Shown here: positions 9,478-18,805 of the stretch, piece after piece | Position numbering within the stretch: the stretch's first letter is position 1 | Layout: each line of letters begins with the position of its first letter | NCBI RefSeq assembly: GCF_021401345.1 | Contig: NZ_JACBGE010000025.1 | Coordinates: 1-64,000, forward strand | Length of the DNA stretch: 64,000 bases | Reading direction: 5' to 3' | Source: Hydrogenophaga sp. NFH-34 | GTDB taxonomy: Bacteria; Pseudomonadota; Gammaproteobacteria; Burkholderiales; Burkholderiaceae_C | Made by a program: the position numbers and the translations under genes | Notes under the pieces: model-generated | Databases searched by the model: none | What the model was told of the DNA's origin: nothing | Seen by the model: only the letters and a program-made list of their open reading frames with translations

Positions 9478-9791
9478 GTAACCAACAATCAATGGCAACT
9501 GCGATAGTTGGGATTTCATTGTAGGCAAAAAGCCCCGATCCGGTATCCCACCATCGCCCGCCTCGGCCTGTTGCGACGCAGCAACGCAGCCCTTAACCAC
9601 AAGTTATCCACAGATTGTATGCCTTCGCAGATCACAAGGTGTGGACGACATGAACATATCCTGTGGACTTCTCGCATGATGAATCCGTCATACCGGATCC
9701 GTGCGAAATGGCCACCGGAAACCGCGTGATTTTACCGGGTTCGGTCACGAGCATGCATTCCAGTGAGTGATCACCAACACGAACCACGCTA

Positions 9792-9813
9792 TCTATCGAG
9801 AAAGATCGATAGA
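9792..9813. repeat. Perfect inverted repeat TCTATCGA-N6-TCGATAGA
   Basis: Two exact 8-base arms are separated by 6 bases (GAAAGA). It lies in the lepA-mucD gap, about 80 bp beyond the mucD stop. It could be a protein operator or a small RNA stem; no T-run follows on either strand, so it is not a terminator. Confidence 0.7.
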
Positions 9814-9843
9814 AAACATCCTGTCGCGAAACGGCCAACCCTT

Positions 9844-9880
9844 AAAACCCCACATCCGACCGGGAAAGTCGGGTTTGGGG
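9844..9880 (-). terminator. Terminator of the rpoE-rseA-rseB-mucD unit
   Basis: On the minus strand, 14 bp after the mucD stop, a stem is formed by CCCCA/TGGGG and CCGAC/GTCGG, with a 3-base internal bulge on each side, and is followed by TTTT. Position and shape fit a rho-independent terminator for the sigma-E operon. Confidence 0.65.
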
Positions 9881-9893
9881 CTTGATCCCACCT

Positions 9894-11372
9894 TTACCGC
9901 CCCAGACGGATCACGGTGTACTGCGCCCACTCGCCGCGGCGGAACAGCACGCTGACCGGCTTGGAGCGATCTACCTTGGACAGCACACCCTCAAAGTCCT
10001 TGACCGAGGGCACCTCGGTGTTCGCCAAAGCAATGATCACATCGCCTTCGCGAAGACCCGCCCGGGCTGCAGCCCCGTCAGCGCTGTCGACACGAACACC
10101 GCCCTTCAGATTCAGGTCGCGCTTGTCGGCAGTGCTCAGATCGGAAAGCGCCAAGCCCAGCGCCTGTGCTGCCCCGGGGGCCGCCGGCGGCTTGCTGCCT
10201 TCGCCGGCCGAGGCCCGCGGCTGGGGTTTTTCCGGTTCTAGCTCCGCCACCGTGATGGTCAGGTCCCGCTGTCCGCCGCGCCGGAACACCGTCATGCTGC
10301 TGCGGTTGCCGGGCTTGGTGTTACCGACCAGCCGAGGCAGGTCGATCGAGCGCTCGATGTCCTTGCCGTCAAACTTCAGGATGATGTCACCGGCCTCCAC
10401 GCCAGCTTTGGCCGCTGGCGAATTGGGCTCGACACTGCGCACCAATGCGCCACGGGGTTGGCCCAGGCCGATGGACTCGGCCACTTCCTTGCTGACCTGA
10501 TCGATCTGCACCCCGATGCGGCCGCGGGAAACACGGCCGGAAGAGCGCAACTGGTCAGACACCCGCACCGCCTCATCGATCGGAATGGCGAAGGAGATGC
10601 CCTGGAAGCCTCCCGAGCGCGAGTAGATCTGGCTGTTGATGCCCACCACCTCACCACGCATGTTGATCAGCGGCCCGCCCGAATTGCCCGGATTGATGGC
10701 CACATCGGTCTGGATGAACGGCAGGAAGTCACCCGTATCGCGCTGCTTGGCGCTGACGATGCCGGCAGTGACGGTGTTTTCCAGCCCGAAGGGCGAGCCG
10801 ATCGCCATCACCCATTCGCCCACCCGCAACCGGCTCACGTCGCCAATACGCACCGGCGACAGTCCCGAGGCCTCGATCTTCACCACCGCCACGTCGGTGC
10901 GTTTGTCGGCCCCCACCACACGGGCTTTGAATTCGCGTTTGTCCGGCAAGGTGACGATCAGCTCATCCGCGCCGTCCACCACATGGGCATTGGTCATGAT
11001 GAAGCCATCGGCACTTAGCACGAACCCCGAACCCACGCCTTTGGGCTGTGCCTCTTCGGCTCCGCCCCGATCCGAACGCGGGGTCCGGGGTGTCATACCC
11101 GGTGGCACCGGAATGCCAAAGCGGCGGAAGAACTCCAGCATCTGCTCATCGGTGCCGCTCGACGCGCTGCCAGCGCGCTCAAGCGTCCGGATATTGACCA
11201 CCGAAGGCCCCACCATTTCCACCAGGTCGGTGAAATCGGGCAACCCCCGCACGCTGGGCGCCACAGCCGGCTGGGCCGATGCGGCCACGGGGGCACCCAG
11301 AGCCATCAAGGCCAGCGGAGCCGCCACGGCGACGGATTGAAAACAACGCAAAGCGAAGGAAGGTCGGATCAT
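9894..11372 (-). CDS. mucD: Periplasmic serine endoprotease, DegQ/MucD family
   Basis: HtrA-type protease of envelope quality control. The 492-residue protein has a signal peptide (residues 1 to about 33, ending in ASA), a trypsin-like domain with the triad His130, Asp160 and Ser231 (GNSGGP), and two PDZ domains (about 285-375 and 400-490). The ATG at 11372 is chosen because it gives a proper signal peptide and has GAGGA upstream. As the last gene after rpoE, rseA and rseB it would degrade misfolded envelope proteins under sigma-E control, as MucD does in Pseudomonas. Confidence 0.95.
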   Translation of the reverse strand: MIRPSFALRCFQSVAVAAPLALMALGAPVAASAQPAVAPSVRGLPDFTDLVEMVGPSVVNIRTLERAGSASSGTDEQMLEFFRRFGIPVPPGMTPRTPRSDRGGAEEAQPKGVGSGFVLSADGFIMTNAHVVDGADELIVTLPDKREFKARVVGADKRTDVAVVKIEASGLSPVRIGDVSRLRVGEWVMAIGSPFGLENTVTAGIVSAKQRDTGDFLPFIQTDVAINPGNSGGPLINMRGEVVGINSQIYSRSGGFQGISFAIPIDEAVRVSDQLRSSGRVSRGRIGVQIDQVSKEVAESIGLGQPRGALVRSVEPNSPAAKAGVEAGDIILKFDGKDIERSIDLPRLVGNTKPGNRSSMTVFRRGGQRDLTITVAELEPEKPQPRASAGEGSKPPAAPGAAQALGLALSDLSTADKRDLNLKGGVRVDSADGAAARAGLREGDVIIALANTEVPSVKDFEGVLSKVDRSKPVSVLFRRGEWAQYTVIRLGR

Positions 11373-11466
11373 GGCAAACCAGTCCTCGAAAAACGGGAAG
11401 AAACCGAAAACGGTGCGATAGATGGGGACAGGACAGGGGGATACAAGCCTGCCCCGGAAGCGTGCA

Positions 11467-12504
11467 TCAGCGCGTGCGCTCCAGGGCCAGAACGAGCCGG
11501 CGCAATGCAGTGGGCGGCACCTCACCGATGGCCGTTACCCAGTGTTCCCCCATGCGGCGCGTCAGCGAATGGGTGGCCCCCGCAGCGATCACCTGTTCCT
11601 GCGTATGCCGCTGACTGTCGAATGGCTCAATGAACAGCGAGACCGACGCCAGCCCGTCAGAAAACACCCATTGCACCGAGGCTTCCGCGGGCGCAATCTG
11701 CGTGCCTTCCCGCACATAACAATTCATCGAGGCAAAGCCTGGCACCGGCTCTTTCAAACGCCAGCCCTGGGCCTCAGGCGTGGTCTTCTTCATCACAGGG
11801 CGGTGGACTTCATAGCCGCGCGTGTCCTTCATCTGCTTGGCCAGCTTGTCCATGCGCACCGGGGCGTCCATTTGCAGCTCGGAAAAGGCCACCTGCTCCA
11901 GCACCTTGTCCTGGTCCAGCGTCTGCAACTTGACCACCAAGCCCGTCTTTTTTTCCGCCCAGATGCGGTAACCGAACCGCAACCCGTCCTTGGGCACGAT
12001 ATCTACCACGTCGGCCAGGTGTCCGGCCACCCGCTCGGTGTCGCGCTCGTTCACCGCATAGAACTCAGCGATCGTGTTGCTTGGCGTGCGCAACAGCTCG
12101 GGGAACAGCCCCAGCGACTCGCGCTTTTCCACCCAGGCGGTCTTGGACTCCGGGATGAACGTGATGACTTCGTTGTTGCGGCGGATGGTGGTTCGGGGCA
12201 CCCCGGTCAGCGTTTCGACGCGCTCCATCTGCTGGCGGCCATCACAGACGTGCCAGATGCGCGAAGCAGACATGTCGGTACCGGCCGAAACCACCAGCGT
12301 GCCGACGTAAGCCATTTCGCGCGAAGCCTCGTGCATGCGCGTCAGCCACTCGGTGAGGCTGCGAGCCGAGGTCGCGGGCGCCTGCGCCCAGGTGGATGCC
12401 CCCACCGTGCCAGCCAGCGCGACCAGCGCCACAGACACCCAGCGGCGCAGCCGGGGGCGTTGGAAGGAAAAAACCCAGGGAAGCGAGAGGGCCTGTTGCG
12501 TCAT
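11467..12504 (-). CDS. rseB: Sigma-E regulatory protein RseB/MucB
   Basis: Periplasmic sensor that binds the periplasmic part of the anti-sigma factor RseA and protects it from cleavage, responding to lipopolysaccharide or misfolded proteins. The 345-residue protein has an N-terminal hydrophobic export signal (about residues 22-41), a LolA-like domain beginning with WLTRMHEASREMAYVGTLV, and the smaller C-terminal domain. The ATG at 12504 lies 11 bp after the rseA stop; the frame could also begin at a TTG at 12519. Gene order rpoE-rseA-rseB-mucD supports the assignment. Confidence 0.92.
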   Translation of the reverse strand: MTQQALSLPWVFSFQRPRLRRWVSVALVALAGTVGASTWAQAPATSARSLTEWLTRMHEASREMAYVGTLVVSAGTDMSASRIWHVCDGRQQMERVETLTGVPRTTIRRNNEVITFIPESKTAWVEKRESLGLFPELLRTPSNTIAEFYAVNERDTERVAGHLADVVDIVPKDGLRFGYRIWAEKKTGLVVKLQTLDQDKVLEQVAFSELQMDAPVRMDKLAKQMKDTRGYEVHRPVMKKTTPEAQGWRLKEPVPGFASMNCYVREGTQIAPAEASVQWVFSDGLASVSLFIEPFDSQRHTQEQVIAAGATHSLTRRMGEHWVTAIGEVPPTALRRLVLALERTR

Positions 12505-12515
12505 GAAACCGATGC

Positions 12516-13199
12516 TCAACGTCGCGGGCTGCCGTCATGGGTGGCATTGCGCAAGAAGCCTGCCGGCATCTGCAACGCCGACAGCCCACCGTACTGCCGG
12601 TGCTCTGCCAGCAGCTCCTCCAGCCGGGGATCGCGAATGATCGCGCCTTGCCCGGTCTGCACCACCACCATCGGCGACGCCGTTTCCGGCCCGGCATTCG
12701 ACACCGCCTGCAGAACCGGCGTGCTACCGCCTGCGGCAGCCAACTGCGGCCCCGAGGCCGATCCGGCAGCGCCCGGCATCGCACCCAACACACTCCAGCC
12801 CACGGCAACCACCGCCGCCACCGAAGCCACGCCAGCCAGCATCTTCCACCGGAAAACGGCCTCGTTGGCCGCGCCCCCCCGAACCTGAGGGACCGGGGTC
12901 GTCAGCAACGCCGGCCGGACCACCTCATCCACCGTCAACCGTGCTTCGATATCGGCAAAGAAAGCACGGGATGCAGGCAGACAGGCCTGTCCGCGAAGCG
13001 CCTCCCCAATCAGGTGGTACCGATCCCAGTCGGCACACGCCTGGGCCGAGCCGCTACCACCTTGCAGCCAGACATCCCACTCCTGGGGCGTCGCTTCGCC
13101 GTCCATCAATGCCGACAACACGTCATCACCCGCCTGCGCGGGCACCAACCCGCCCGCCGTGGCAGCCGGTTTCGCATCAAAGGAAGAAGCGTTCATCAT
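12516..13199 (-). CDS. rseA: Anti-sigma-E factor RseA
   Basis: Single-pass membrane protein that holds RpoE inactive. The N-terminal cytoplasmic domain (about residues 24-100) has the family pattern LSALMDGEATPQEWD and WDRYHLIGEALRG. A membrane segment lies at about 119-142, followed by a periplasmic domain. The length of 227 residues is normal. In the known pathway, envelope stress activates DegS-type and RseP-type proteases that cut this protein; the M50 protein at 40400-41068 lacks the PDZ domain of RseP and is not the expected partner. It sits 29 bp after rpoE. Confidence 0.92.
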   Translation of the reverse strand: MMNASSFDAKPAATAGGLVPAQAGDDVLSALMDGEATPQEWDVWLQGGSGSAQACADWDRYHLIGEALRGQACLPASRAFFADIEARLTVDEVVRPALLTTPVPQVRGGAANEAVFRWKMLAGVASVAAVVAVGWSVLGAMPGAAGSASGPQLAAAGGSTPVLQAVSNAGPETASPMVVVQTGQGAIIRDPRLEELLAEHRQYGGLSALQMPAGFLRNATHDGSPRR

Positions 13200-13228
13200 G
13201 ACTCTCGTTCAAAACAGGGGCGTCGGCC

Positions 13229-13870
13229 TTACCAGCGTTTGCCGATCTGGCGGTCCAGCATGGGCTTGATCCGGTTGGAAATCGCTTCGCGGGCCCGGAA
13301 GATGCGTGAGCGCACCGTCCCGATCGGGCAATCCAGCGCCTGGGCAATGTCCTCATAGCTCAGCCCTTCAATTTCCCGCAAGGTGATTGCCATCCGCAGC
13401 TCTTCCGGCAAGGCTTCCATGGCCTCGTTCACCGCAAGGGCAATCTCCTTGCTGGCCAGCACGGCTTCGGGCGTCTCCGTATCGGCCACGCTGACATTTA
13501 GTTCACGCTCCGGCGCGGAAGTTTCATCGTCCTCACCGGATTTGAGCTGCGACTGAAAGACCAGCGGATCCCGCTTGAGTTCCATCAGCTGCTTTTTGGC
13601 CGTGTTCACCGCGATGCGGTACAGCCAGGTGTAGAACTGCGCGTCTCCGCGAAACTGCGCCAGCGCCCGATAGGCCCGAATGAAAGTCTCCTGGGCAATG
13701 TCCTGCACCAGATCGGTGTCGCGCACCATGCGCCCGATCAGGCGTTCCACCCGGCGCTGGTACTTGATCACCAGCAGTTCGTAGGCCCGCATCTCGCCGG
13801 CCAGCGTGCGCTGCACGAGCATGGCGTCGCTGTCGGGTGAAGGGGGAGCGGCGTGCGGATCGTTTGACAT
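13229..13870 (-). CDS. rpoE: RNA polymerase sigma factor RpoE (AlgU type)
   Basis: Extracytoplasmic-function sigma factor of the envelope stress response. It is 213 residues with sigma region 2 (YQRRVERLIGRMVRD; DIAQETFIRAYRAL) and region 4 (LPEELRMAITLREIEGLSYEDIAQ, shortened here; GTVRSRIFRAREAI). The linker contains a moderately acidic insert (about 110-130). It is the first gene of the rpoE-rseA-rseB-mucD unit. I could not find a clear sigma-E type promoter (GAACTT/TCTGA) in the 67-bp gap upstream. Confidence 0.95.
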   Translation of the reverse strand: MSNDPHAAPPSPDSDAMLVQRTLAGEMRAYELLVIKYQRRVERLIGRMVRDTDLVQDIAQETFIRAYRALAQFRGDAQFYTWLYRIAVNTAKKQLMELKRDPLVFQSQLKSGEDDETSAPERELNVSVADTETPEAVLASKEIALAVNEAMEALPEELRMAITLREIEGLSYEDIAQALDCPIGTVRSRIFRAREAISNRIKPMLDRQIGKRW

Positions 13871-13937
13871 CTAGGGGTTAAGTTGGCCGCGGAAATATAC
13901 CCGAAGGTCACCTCTCGGCACGCACCCGGTCCTTCTC

Positions 13938-14402
13938 TCAACCACCAGCCACCACAGCCCGCCGCATGGCCGACCAGTGGACCGGGTCGCATTGGCGCTC
14001 CACCCAGATCCAACGCGAGCCTCGATCCAGGAAGAACAGACGCAGACACATCCGGGTCTGCAAATCGAGCACGCATTCCACGCCTGTCAGGCGCGTGCCA
14101 TCAGGGTAAGCCTGACTGCGCCAGAGCCAGCCGCCCTCACCCCGTTCGTCTGGCATCACGCCCGCTTCCCAGTGCAGCCATCCCTGAGGGGATCGCCACC
14201 ACCCGTGAAACGCCACCAGGCACCATCCAGCCCAGGCCAGCAGGCCACCAGCCAAGGTCCAGGCTGCCCAGCCAGGCTGTCCAGACATGGAGTGCCCCCA
14301 AAGAAGCGCCATGACCAGCGCCAGCACGGCCAGCACACCCTGACAGGTACCATAGAAAGCACTGCGCCCCACCGGAAATACCACCGACGGGGCGCTGCGC
14401 AT
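13938..14402 (-). CDS. Conserved two-TM protein of unknown function
   Basis: A 154-residue protein with two predicted membrane segments (about residues 17-40 and 45-68) and a C-terminal soluble part rich in Trp and Arg. Its size and location between fabF and rpoE, with 15 bp to fabF and 67 bp to rpoE, suggest a conserved neighbour of rpoE in this family, possibly distantly like the YgfX/toxin CptA group that lies near rseA-like genes in other proteobacteria; that resemblance is only general (two TM segments plus a Trp-rich tail). The ATG at 14402 fits the spacing. No function can be assigned. Confidence 0.7.
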   Translation of the reverse strand: MRSAPSVVFPVGRSAFYGTCQGVLAVLALVMALLWGHSMSGQPGWAAWTLAGGLLAWAGWCLVAFHGWWRSPQGWLHWEAGVMPDERGEGGWLWRSQAYPDGTRLTGVECVLDLQTRMCLRLFFLDRGSRWIWVERQCDPVHWSAMRRAVVAGG

Positions 14403-14417
14403 GGGAGAACAGGGCGG

Positions 14418-15662
14418 TCAGACCTTGCGGAAAACCAAGGTCCCGTTGGTGCCGCCAAAGCCGAAGTTGTTCTTCACCGCCACATCGATCTTCATATCCC
14501 GTGCCGTATTGGCGCAGTAATCCAGATCACACTCGGGATCCTGGTTGAAGATGTTGATGGTGGGCGGGCTCTTCTGATGATGCAGTGCCAGCACGGTGAA
14601 CACGCTTTCAATGCCCCCCGCGCCACCCAGCAGGTGACCGGTCATCGACTTGGTGGAGTTGACCACGATCTTCTTCGCGTGATCACCCAACGTGGCCTTG
14701 ATGGCATTGGTTTCGTTCACATCACCCAGCGGCGTGGACGTGCCATGCGCATTGACGTACTGCACTTCGTCGGCATTGATGCCGGCGTTGCGCAACGCGG
14801 CCGTCATCGAACGGCGCGGCCCATCGATGTTGGGTGCCGTCATGTGGTACGCATCGCCACTCATGCCGAAACCCGCGATTTCCGCGTAGATGCGGGCACC
14901 GCGCGCCTTGGCATGTTCGTATTCCTCGATCACCAGCACGCCCGCACCCTCGCCCAGCACGAAACCATCGCGGTCCTTGTCCCAGGGACGGGAAGCGGTC
15001 TTGGGATCGTCATTGCGGGTGGACAGCGCCCGGGCCGAAGCGAAACCGCCCAGACCCAGCGGGGACACCGTGGCCTCAGAACCCCCCGCCACCATCACGT
15101 CGGCATCGCCCGATTCGATCATGCGCGCAGCCAGCCCGATGGCGTGCAGCCCTGTCGTGCAGGCCGTAACCACCGCGATGTTGGGGCCCTTGAACCCGAA
15201 CTTGATCGATACATGGCCCGAGATCATGTTGATGATCGAGGCTGGCACGAAAAACGGTGAAATGCGGCGCGGGCCGCGGGCCGTCAGTTCGGCATGGGTG
15301 TTTTCGATCAGCGGCAGGCCGCCAATACCCGACCCGATGTTCACACCGATGCGGGTAGCCTCCTCCTCGCCCAACGCATCGCCCGTCGGCAGACCGGAGT
15401 CGGCCACCGCCTGGCAAGCAGCGGCCAGCCCCAGATGAATGAAGCGGTCCATGTGACGCGCCTCTTTCTCGGGGATGTAATCCGCGATATTGAAACCCTT
15501 GACTTCACCAGCAAACTTGCACGCGAACGGGTTCGCATCGAAGTGGGTGATGAAGTCAATGCCGGACTGACCGGCGAGAAGATTGGCCCAAGTATCTTGC
15601 ACCGTGTTGCCCACGGGCGAGATGCAACCCAGGCCGGTCACGACGACACGGCGACGGCTCAT
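14418..15662 (-). CDS. fabF: 3-oxoacyl-[acyl-carrier-protein] synthase II FabF
   Basis: Elongating condensing enzyme of type II fatty-acid synthesis; it condenses malonyl-ACP with acyl-ACP. The 414-residue thiolase-fold protein has the Cys-His-His set Cys168 (TACTTG), His306 (HGTSTPLGD) and His343 (GHLLGGAGG). It begins 7 bp after acpP, an arrangement found in most proteobacteria, and is the last fab gene of the cluster. Confidence 0.97.
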   Translation of the reverse strand: MSRRRVVVTGLGCISPVGNTVQDTWANLLAGQSGIDFITHFDANPFACKFAGEVKGFNIADYIPEKEARHMDRFIHLGLAAACQAVADSGLPTGDALGEEEATRIGVNIGSGIGGLPLIENTHAELTARGPRRISPFFVPASIINMISGHVSIKFGFKGPNIAVVTACTTGLHAIGLAARMIESGDADVMVAGGSEATVSPLGLGGFASARALSTRNDDPKTASRPWDKDRDGFVLGEGAGVLVIEEYEHAKARGARIYAEIAGFGMSGDAYHMTAPNIDGPRRSMTAALRNAGINADEVQYVNAHGTSTPLGDVNETNAIKATLGDHAKKIVVNSTKSMTGHLLGGAGGIESVFTVLALHHQKSPPTINIFNQDPECDLDYCANTARDMKIDVAVKNNFGFGGTNGTLVFRKV

Positions 15663-15669
15663 GGGCGAA

Positions 15670-16020
<351 letters not shown>

Positions 16021-16782
16021 TCAGGCCATGAACATGCCACCGTTGACGTGCAGTTCCTGCCCCGTCACGTAGGCGGCCTGGGGGCTGGCCAGGTACGACA
16101 CCGCGTGCGCGATGTCGGCCGGCTTGCCAAGGTGCCCCAGCGGAATCTGACCCAGCAGCGCTTTCTGCTGCTCTTCAGGCAGAGAGGCGGTCATGTCGGT
16201 TTCGATGAAGCCCGGCGCCACGCAATTGACGGTGATGTTGCGACTGCCCAGTTCGCGCGCCAGTGCACGGGTCATGCCCGCCACGCCGGCTTTGGCCGCC
16301 GCATAGTTCGACTGGCCCGCATTGCCCGAGGCACCGACCACGCTGGTGATGCTGATGATGCGGCCATACCGCTGCTTCATCATCGGGCGGATCACCGCCC
16401 GGCTCAGGCGAAACACGGCTTTGAGGTTCGTGTCGAGCACGGCATCCCAGTCGTCGTCCTTCAAACGCATGGCCAGCATGTCGCGCGTGATGCCCGCATT
16501 GTTGACCAGCACCTGCAGGGCGCCGTGGTCTTTCACCAAGGCATCGACCAGCGCTTCGGCCGCAGCCGCGTCATTGACATCGAGCCGCGCCCCGCGGCAG
16601 CCTGTCACGGCACCGGGCACCGCCTGCAGCGCCTGGCTGATCCGGGCAGCACCATCGTCGCTGGTGGCGGTACCCACCACAATCAGCCCCTTGGCCACCA
16701 ACTCCTGGGCAATCGCGGCCCCGATGCCGCGCGACGCGCCCGTCACCAAGGCCACCTGGCCCGCAAACTTCACTTCTGTCAT
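16021..16782 (-). CDS. fabG: 3-oxoacyl-[acyl-carrier-protein] reductase FabG
   Basis: NADPH-dependent reductase of the fatty-acid elongation cycle. The 253-residue SDR protein has TGASRGIG at 14-21, NNAG at 94-97 and the catalytic residues Ser147, Tyr160 and Lys164 (SNYAAAKAG). The C-terminus YVTGQELHVNGGM is typical of FabG. Its place between fabD and acpP distinguishes it from other SDRs such as the one at the window start. Confidence 0.97.
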   Translation of the reverse strand: MTEVKFAGQVALVTGASRGIGAAIAQELVAKGLIVVGTATSDDGAARISQALQAVPGAVTGCRGARLDVNDAAAAEALVDALVKDHGALQVLVNNAGITRDMLAMRLKDDDWDAVLDTNLKAVFRLSRAVIRPMMKQRYGRIISITSVVGASGNAGQSNYAAAKAGVAGMTRALARELGSRNITVNCVAPGFIETDMTASLPEEQQKALLGQIPLGHLGKPADIAHAVSYLASPQAAYVTGQELHVNGGMFMA

Positions 16783-16807
16783 AGACCTGTTCTTTCGCTT
16801 GGGGGAT

Positions 16808-17758
16808 TCAGCCCAGCAGTGCCTTGACCTCGGCCAGCGTGGCCGGATCGAACAAGGGCGCGCCGTTCAGTTCGCTGTCGATGCGCTTCGTCATGCCCGC
16901 AAGGACCTTGCCGGGCCCACATTCGATCAGCGCCGCCACACCCCGCGCCTTGATAGCCTGCACGCATTCGACCCAGCGGACCGGCCCGAAGGCCTGGCGA
17001 TACAGGGCATCACGGATGCGCTCGGCATCGGTTTCGACCGCCACATCGATGTTGTTGATCACCGGAATGCGCGGCGCCGCCAGCGTGGTGACTGCCAGTT
17101 GTTCGCGCAACTTGTCGGCCGCCGGTTTCATCAGGCTGGAATGGAACGGAGCCGACACAGGCAGAAGCAACGCGCGTTTGGCGCCTTGCGCCTTGAGCAG
17201 CTCGCAGGCCTTTTCAACCGCAGCCTTGCTGCCGGCAATGACCGTCTGGGCGGGGTCGTTGAAGTTCACAGCCTCCACCACTTCGCCGCTGTCGGCAGCA
17301 AAAGCGGCTTGCGCCTCGGCACAACCCGACCGGACCTTGCCGGACTCCATACCGAGAATCGCCGCCATGGCGCCGACACCCACCGGCACAGCCTCCTGCA
17401 TGGCCGCGGCGCGAAACCGCACCAGCGGTGCTGCCTGCGCCAGCGTCAGCACGCCCGAGGCCACCAGCGCAGCGTATTCGCCGAGCGAATGGCCCGCCAA
17501 AGCGACAGGATCGGCGCCACCCTCAGCCTTCCACACACGCCAGGCAGCCACCCCGGCCACCAACATCACCGGCTGGGTATTGGTGGTCAGTGCCAGAGCC
17601 TCTTTGGGGCCTTCGTGGATCAGGCGTCCCACGTCTTCACCCAGGGCCTCGGACGCCTCTTTGAGCGTCTCGGCAACCACCGGATGATCGCCCCAGGCAT
17701 CGAGCATGCCCACGGACTGCGAACCCTGCCCCGGAAAAACGAATGCAAATGCGGTCAT
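16808..17758 (-). CDS. fabD: Malonyl CoA-acyl carrier protein transacylase FabD
   Basis: Moves malonyl groups from CoA to ACP. The 316-residue protein has the nucleophile Ser91 in GHSLGEYAAL, the catalytic His206 in SAPFHSSLM and the opening FVFPGQGSQ motif. The ATG at 17758 puts that motif at residues 7-15 as in E. coli FabD; the longer frame reaches into fabH and is rejected. A 7-bp hairpin (17780-17800) lies in the fabH-fabD gap. Confidence 0.97.
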   Translation of the reverse strand: MTAFAFVFPGQGSQSVGMLDAWGDHPVVAETLKEASEALGEDVGRLIHEGPKEALALTTNTQPVMLVAGVAAWRVWKAEGGADPVALAGHSLGEYAALVASGVLTLAQAAPLVRFRAAAMQEAVPVGVGAMAAILGMESGKVRSGCAEAQAAFAADSGEVVEAVNFNDPAQTVIAGSKAAVEKACELLKAQGAKRALLLPVSAPFHSSLMKPAADKLREQLAVTTLAAPRIPVINNIDVAVETDAERIRDALYRQAFGPVRWVECVQAIKARGVAALIECGPGKVLAGMTKRIDSELNGAPLFDPATLAEVKALLG

Positions 17759-17779
17759 CTTCAATTCATTCCATGACTG

Positions 17780-17800
17780 CGGGCCTGCCTGCGAGGCCCG
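17780..17800 (-). repeat. Hairpin between fabH and fabD
   Basis: Arms CGGGCCT (17780-17786) and AGGCCCG (17794-17800) enclose a 7-base loop; no T-run follows on the minus strand. It is one of three intercistronic hairpins in this fatty-acid cluster. Confidence 0.5.
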
Positions 17801-17804
17801 ACGC

Positions 17805-18782
17805 TCAGAAATCGAGCAGCACGGCACCCCAGGTGAAGCCGCCGCCCACACCTTCAAGCAACAGCGTGTCGCCCTTGCGAACCTGGCCTGCACGAACGGC
17901 GTGATCCAGCGCCAGCGGGATGGACGCTGCCGACGTGTTGCCATGCTGGTCCACCGTCACCACCACCTTGCCCATGGGCAGCTTGAGCTTGCGGGCCGTG
18001 CTTTGCATGATGCGGATGTTGGCCTGGTGCGGAATCAACCAGTCGATGTCGGCATCGGTCTTGCCAGCCTTGGTCAGCACGGCACGCGCCGCATCTTCCA
18101 ACACACCGACCGCCAGCTTGAAGACCGCCTGACCATCCATCTTGAGCAACGGATCGCCAAGCACCTGCCCACCGGACACATGGCCGGGCACGCACAGGAT
18201 GCCCACGTGCTTGCCATCCGCATGCAGATCGGACGCCAGGATGCCGGGCGTGTCCGACGCCTCCACCACCACGGCACCAGCGCCATCGCCGAACAGCACG
18301 CAGGTGGTGCGGTCGTTGAAGTCCAACAGGCGCGAGAACACTTCGGCACCGATCACCAGCGCCCGGTTGGCCGAACCGACCTTGATCATGGCGTCGGCAA
18401 TGCTCAGTGCGTACACAAAACCGCTGCACACGGCCTGCACATCGAACACCGGGCACCCCGCCAGTCCCAGCTTGTGCTGGATGATGGCCGCGGTCGACGG
18501 AAACACCATGTCCGGCGTCGACGTGGCCACGATGATCAGGTCGATCGACGCACCGTCCACACCGGCCGCGGCCAGCGCACGACGCGCCGCTTCGGCCCCC
18601 AAATCGCTGGAAAAGACGCCTTCACCAACAAAATGCCGGGCCCGGATACCGGTGCGCTCGACGATCCATTCGTCACTGGTATCGACACCGCGCGGAGCCA
18701 GCAGGTCCACCATGTCCTGATTGGTCAGGCGCTGGGGAGGCAGGCAACTGCCGGTACCTGTGATGCGGGCGTAACGGGTCAT
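17805..18782 (-). CDS. fabH: 3-oxoacyl-[acyl-carrier-protein] synthase III FabH
   Basis: Initiating condensing enzyme that joins acetyl-CoA and malonyl-ACP. The 325-residue protein has the catalytic Cys119 (QAVCSGF), His252 (IPHQANIRI) and Asn282 (GNTSAAS). It follows plsX by 23 bp. The plsX-fabH-fabD-fabG-acpP-fabF order is the standard proteobacterial fatty-acid cluster. Confidence 0.97.
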   Translation of the reverse strand: MTRYARITGTGSCLPPQRLTNQDMVDLLAPRGVDTSDEWIVERTGIRARHFVGEGVFSSDLGAEAARRALAAAGVDGASIDLIIVATSTPDMVFPSTAAIIQHKLGLAGCPVFDVQAVCSGFVYALSIADAMIKVGSANRALVIGAEVFSRLLDFNDRTTCVLFGDGAGAVVVEASDTPGILASDLHADGKHVGILCVPGHVSGGQVLGDPLLKMDGQAVFKLAVGVLEDAARAVLTKAGKTDADIDWLIPHQANIRIMQSTARKLKLPMGKVVVTVDQHGNTSAASIPLALDHAVRAGQVRKGDTLLLEGVGGGFTWGAVLLDF

Positions 18783-18805
18783 GCGAAGTCGGGCGTGTCA
18801 GAACA

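Larger units (their letters stand above)
9385..9893. other. AT-richer intergenic region between lepA and mucD
   Basis: A 509-bp gap with clearly lower GC than its surroundings. It holds two minus-strand terminator-like hairpins (9447-9477 and 9844-9880), a possible minus-strand -10 box TACAAT (9518-9523), a small stem CAACT/AGTTG just downstream of that box, a perfect DnaA box TTATCCACA (9604-9612) next to TTAACCACA (9593-9601), and a perfect 8-bp inverted repeat (9792-9813). A 68-codon minus-strand frame (9632-9838, TTG start) has no ribosome-binding site and no recognisable family. I do not call a gene here. Confidence 0.6.
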
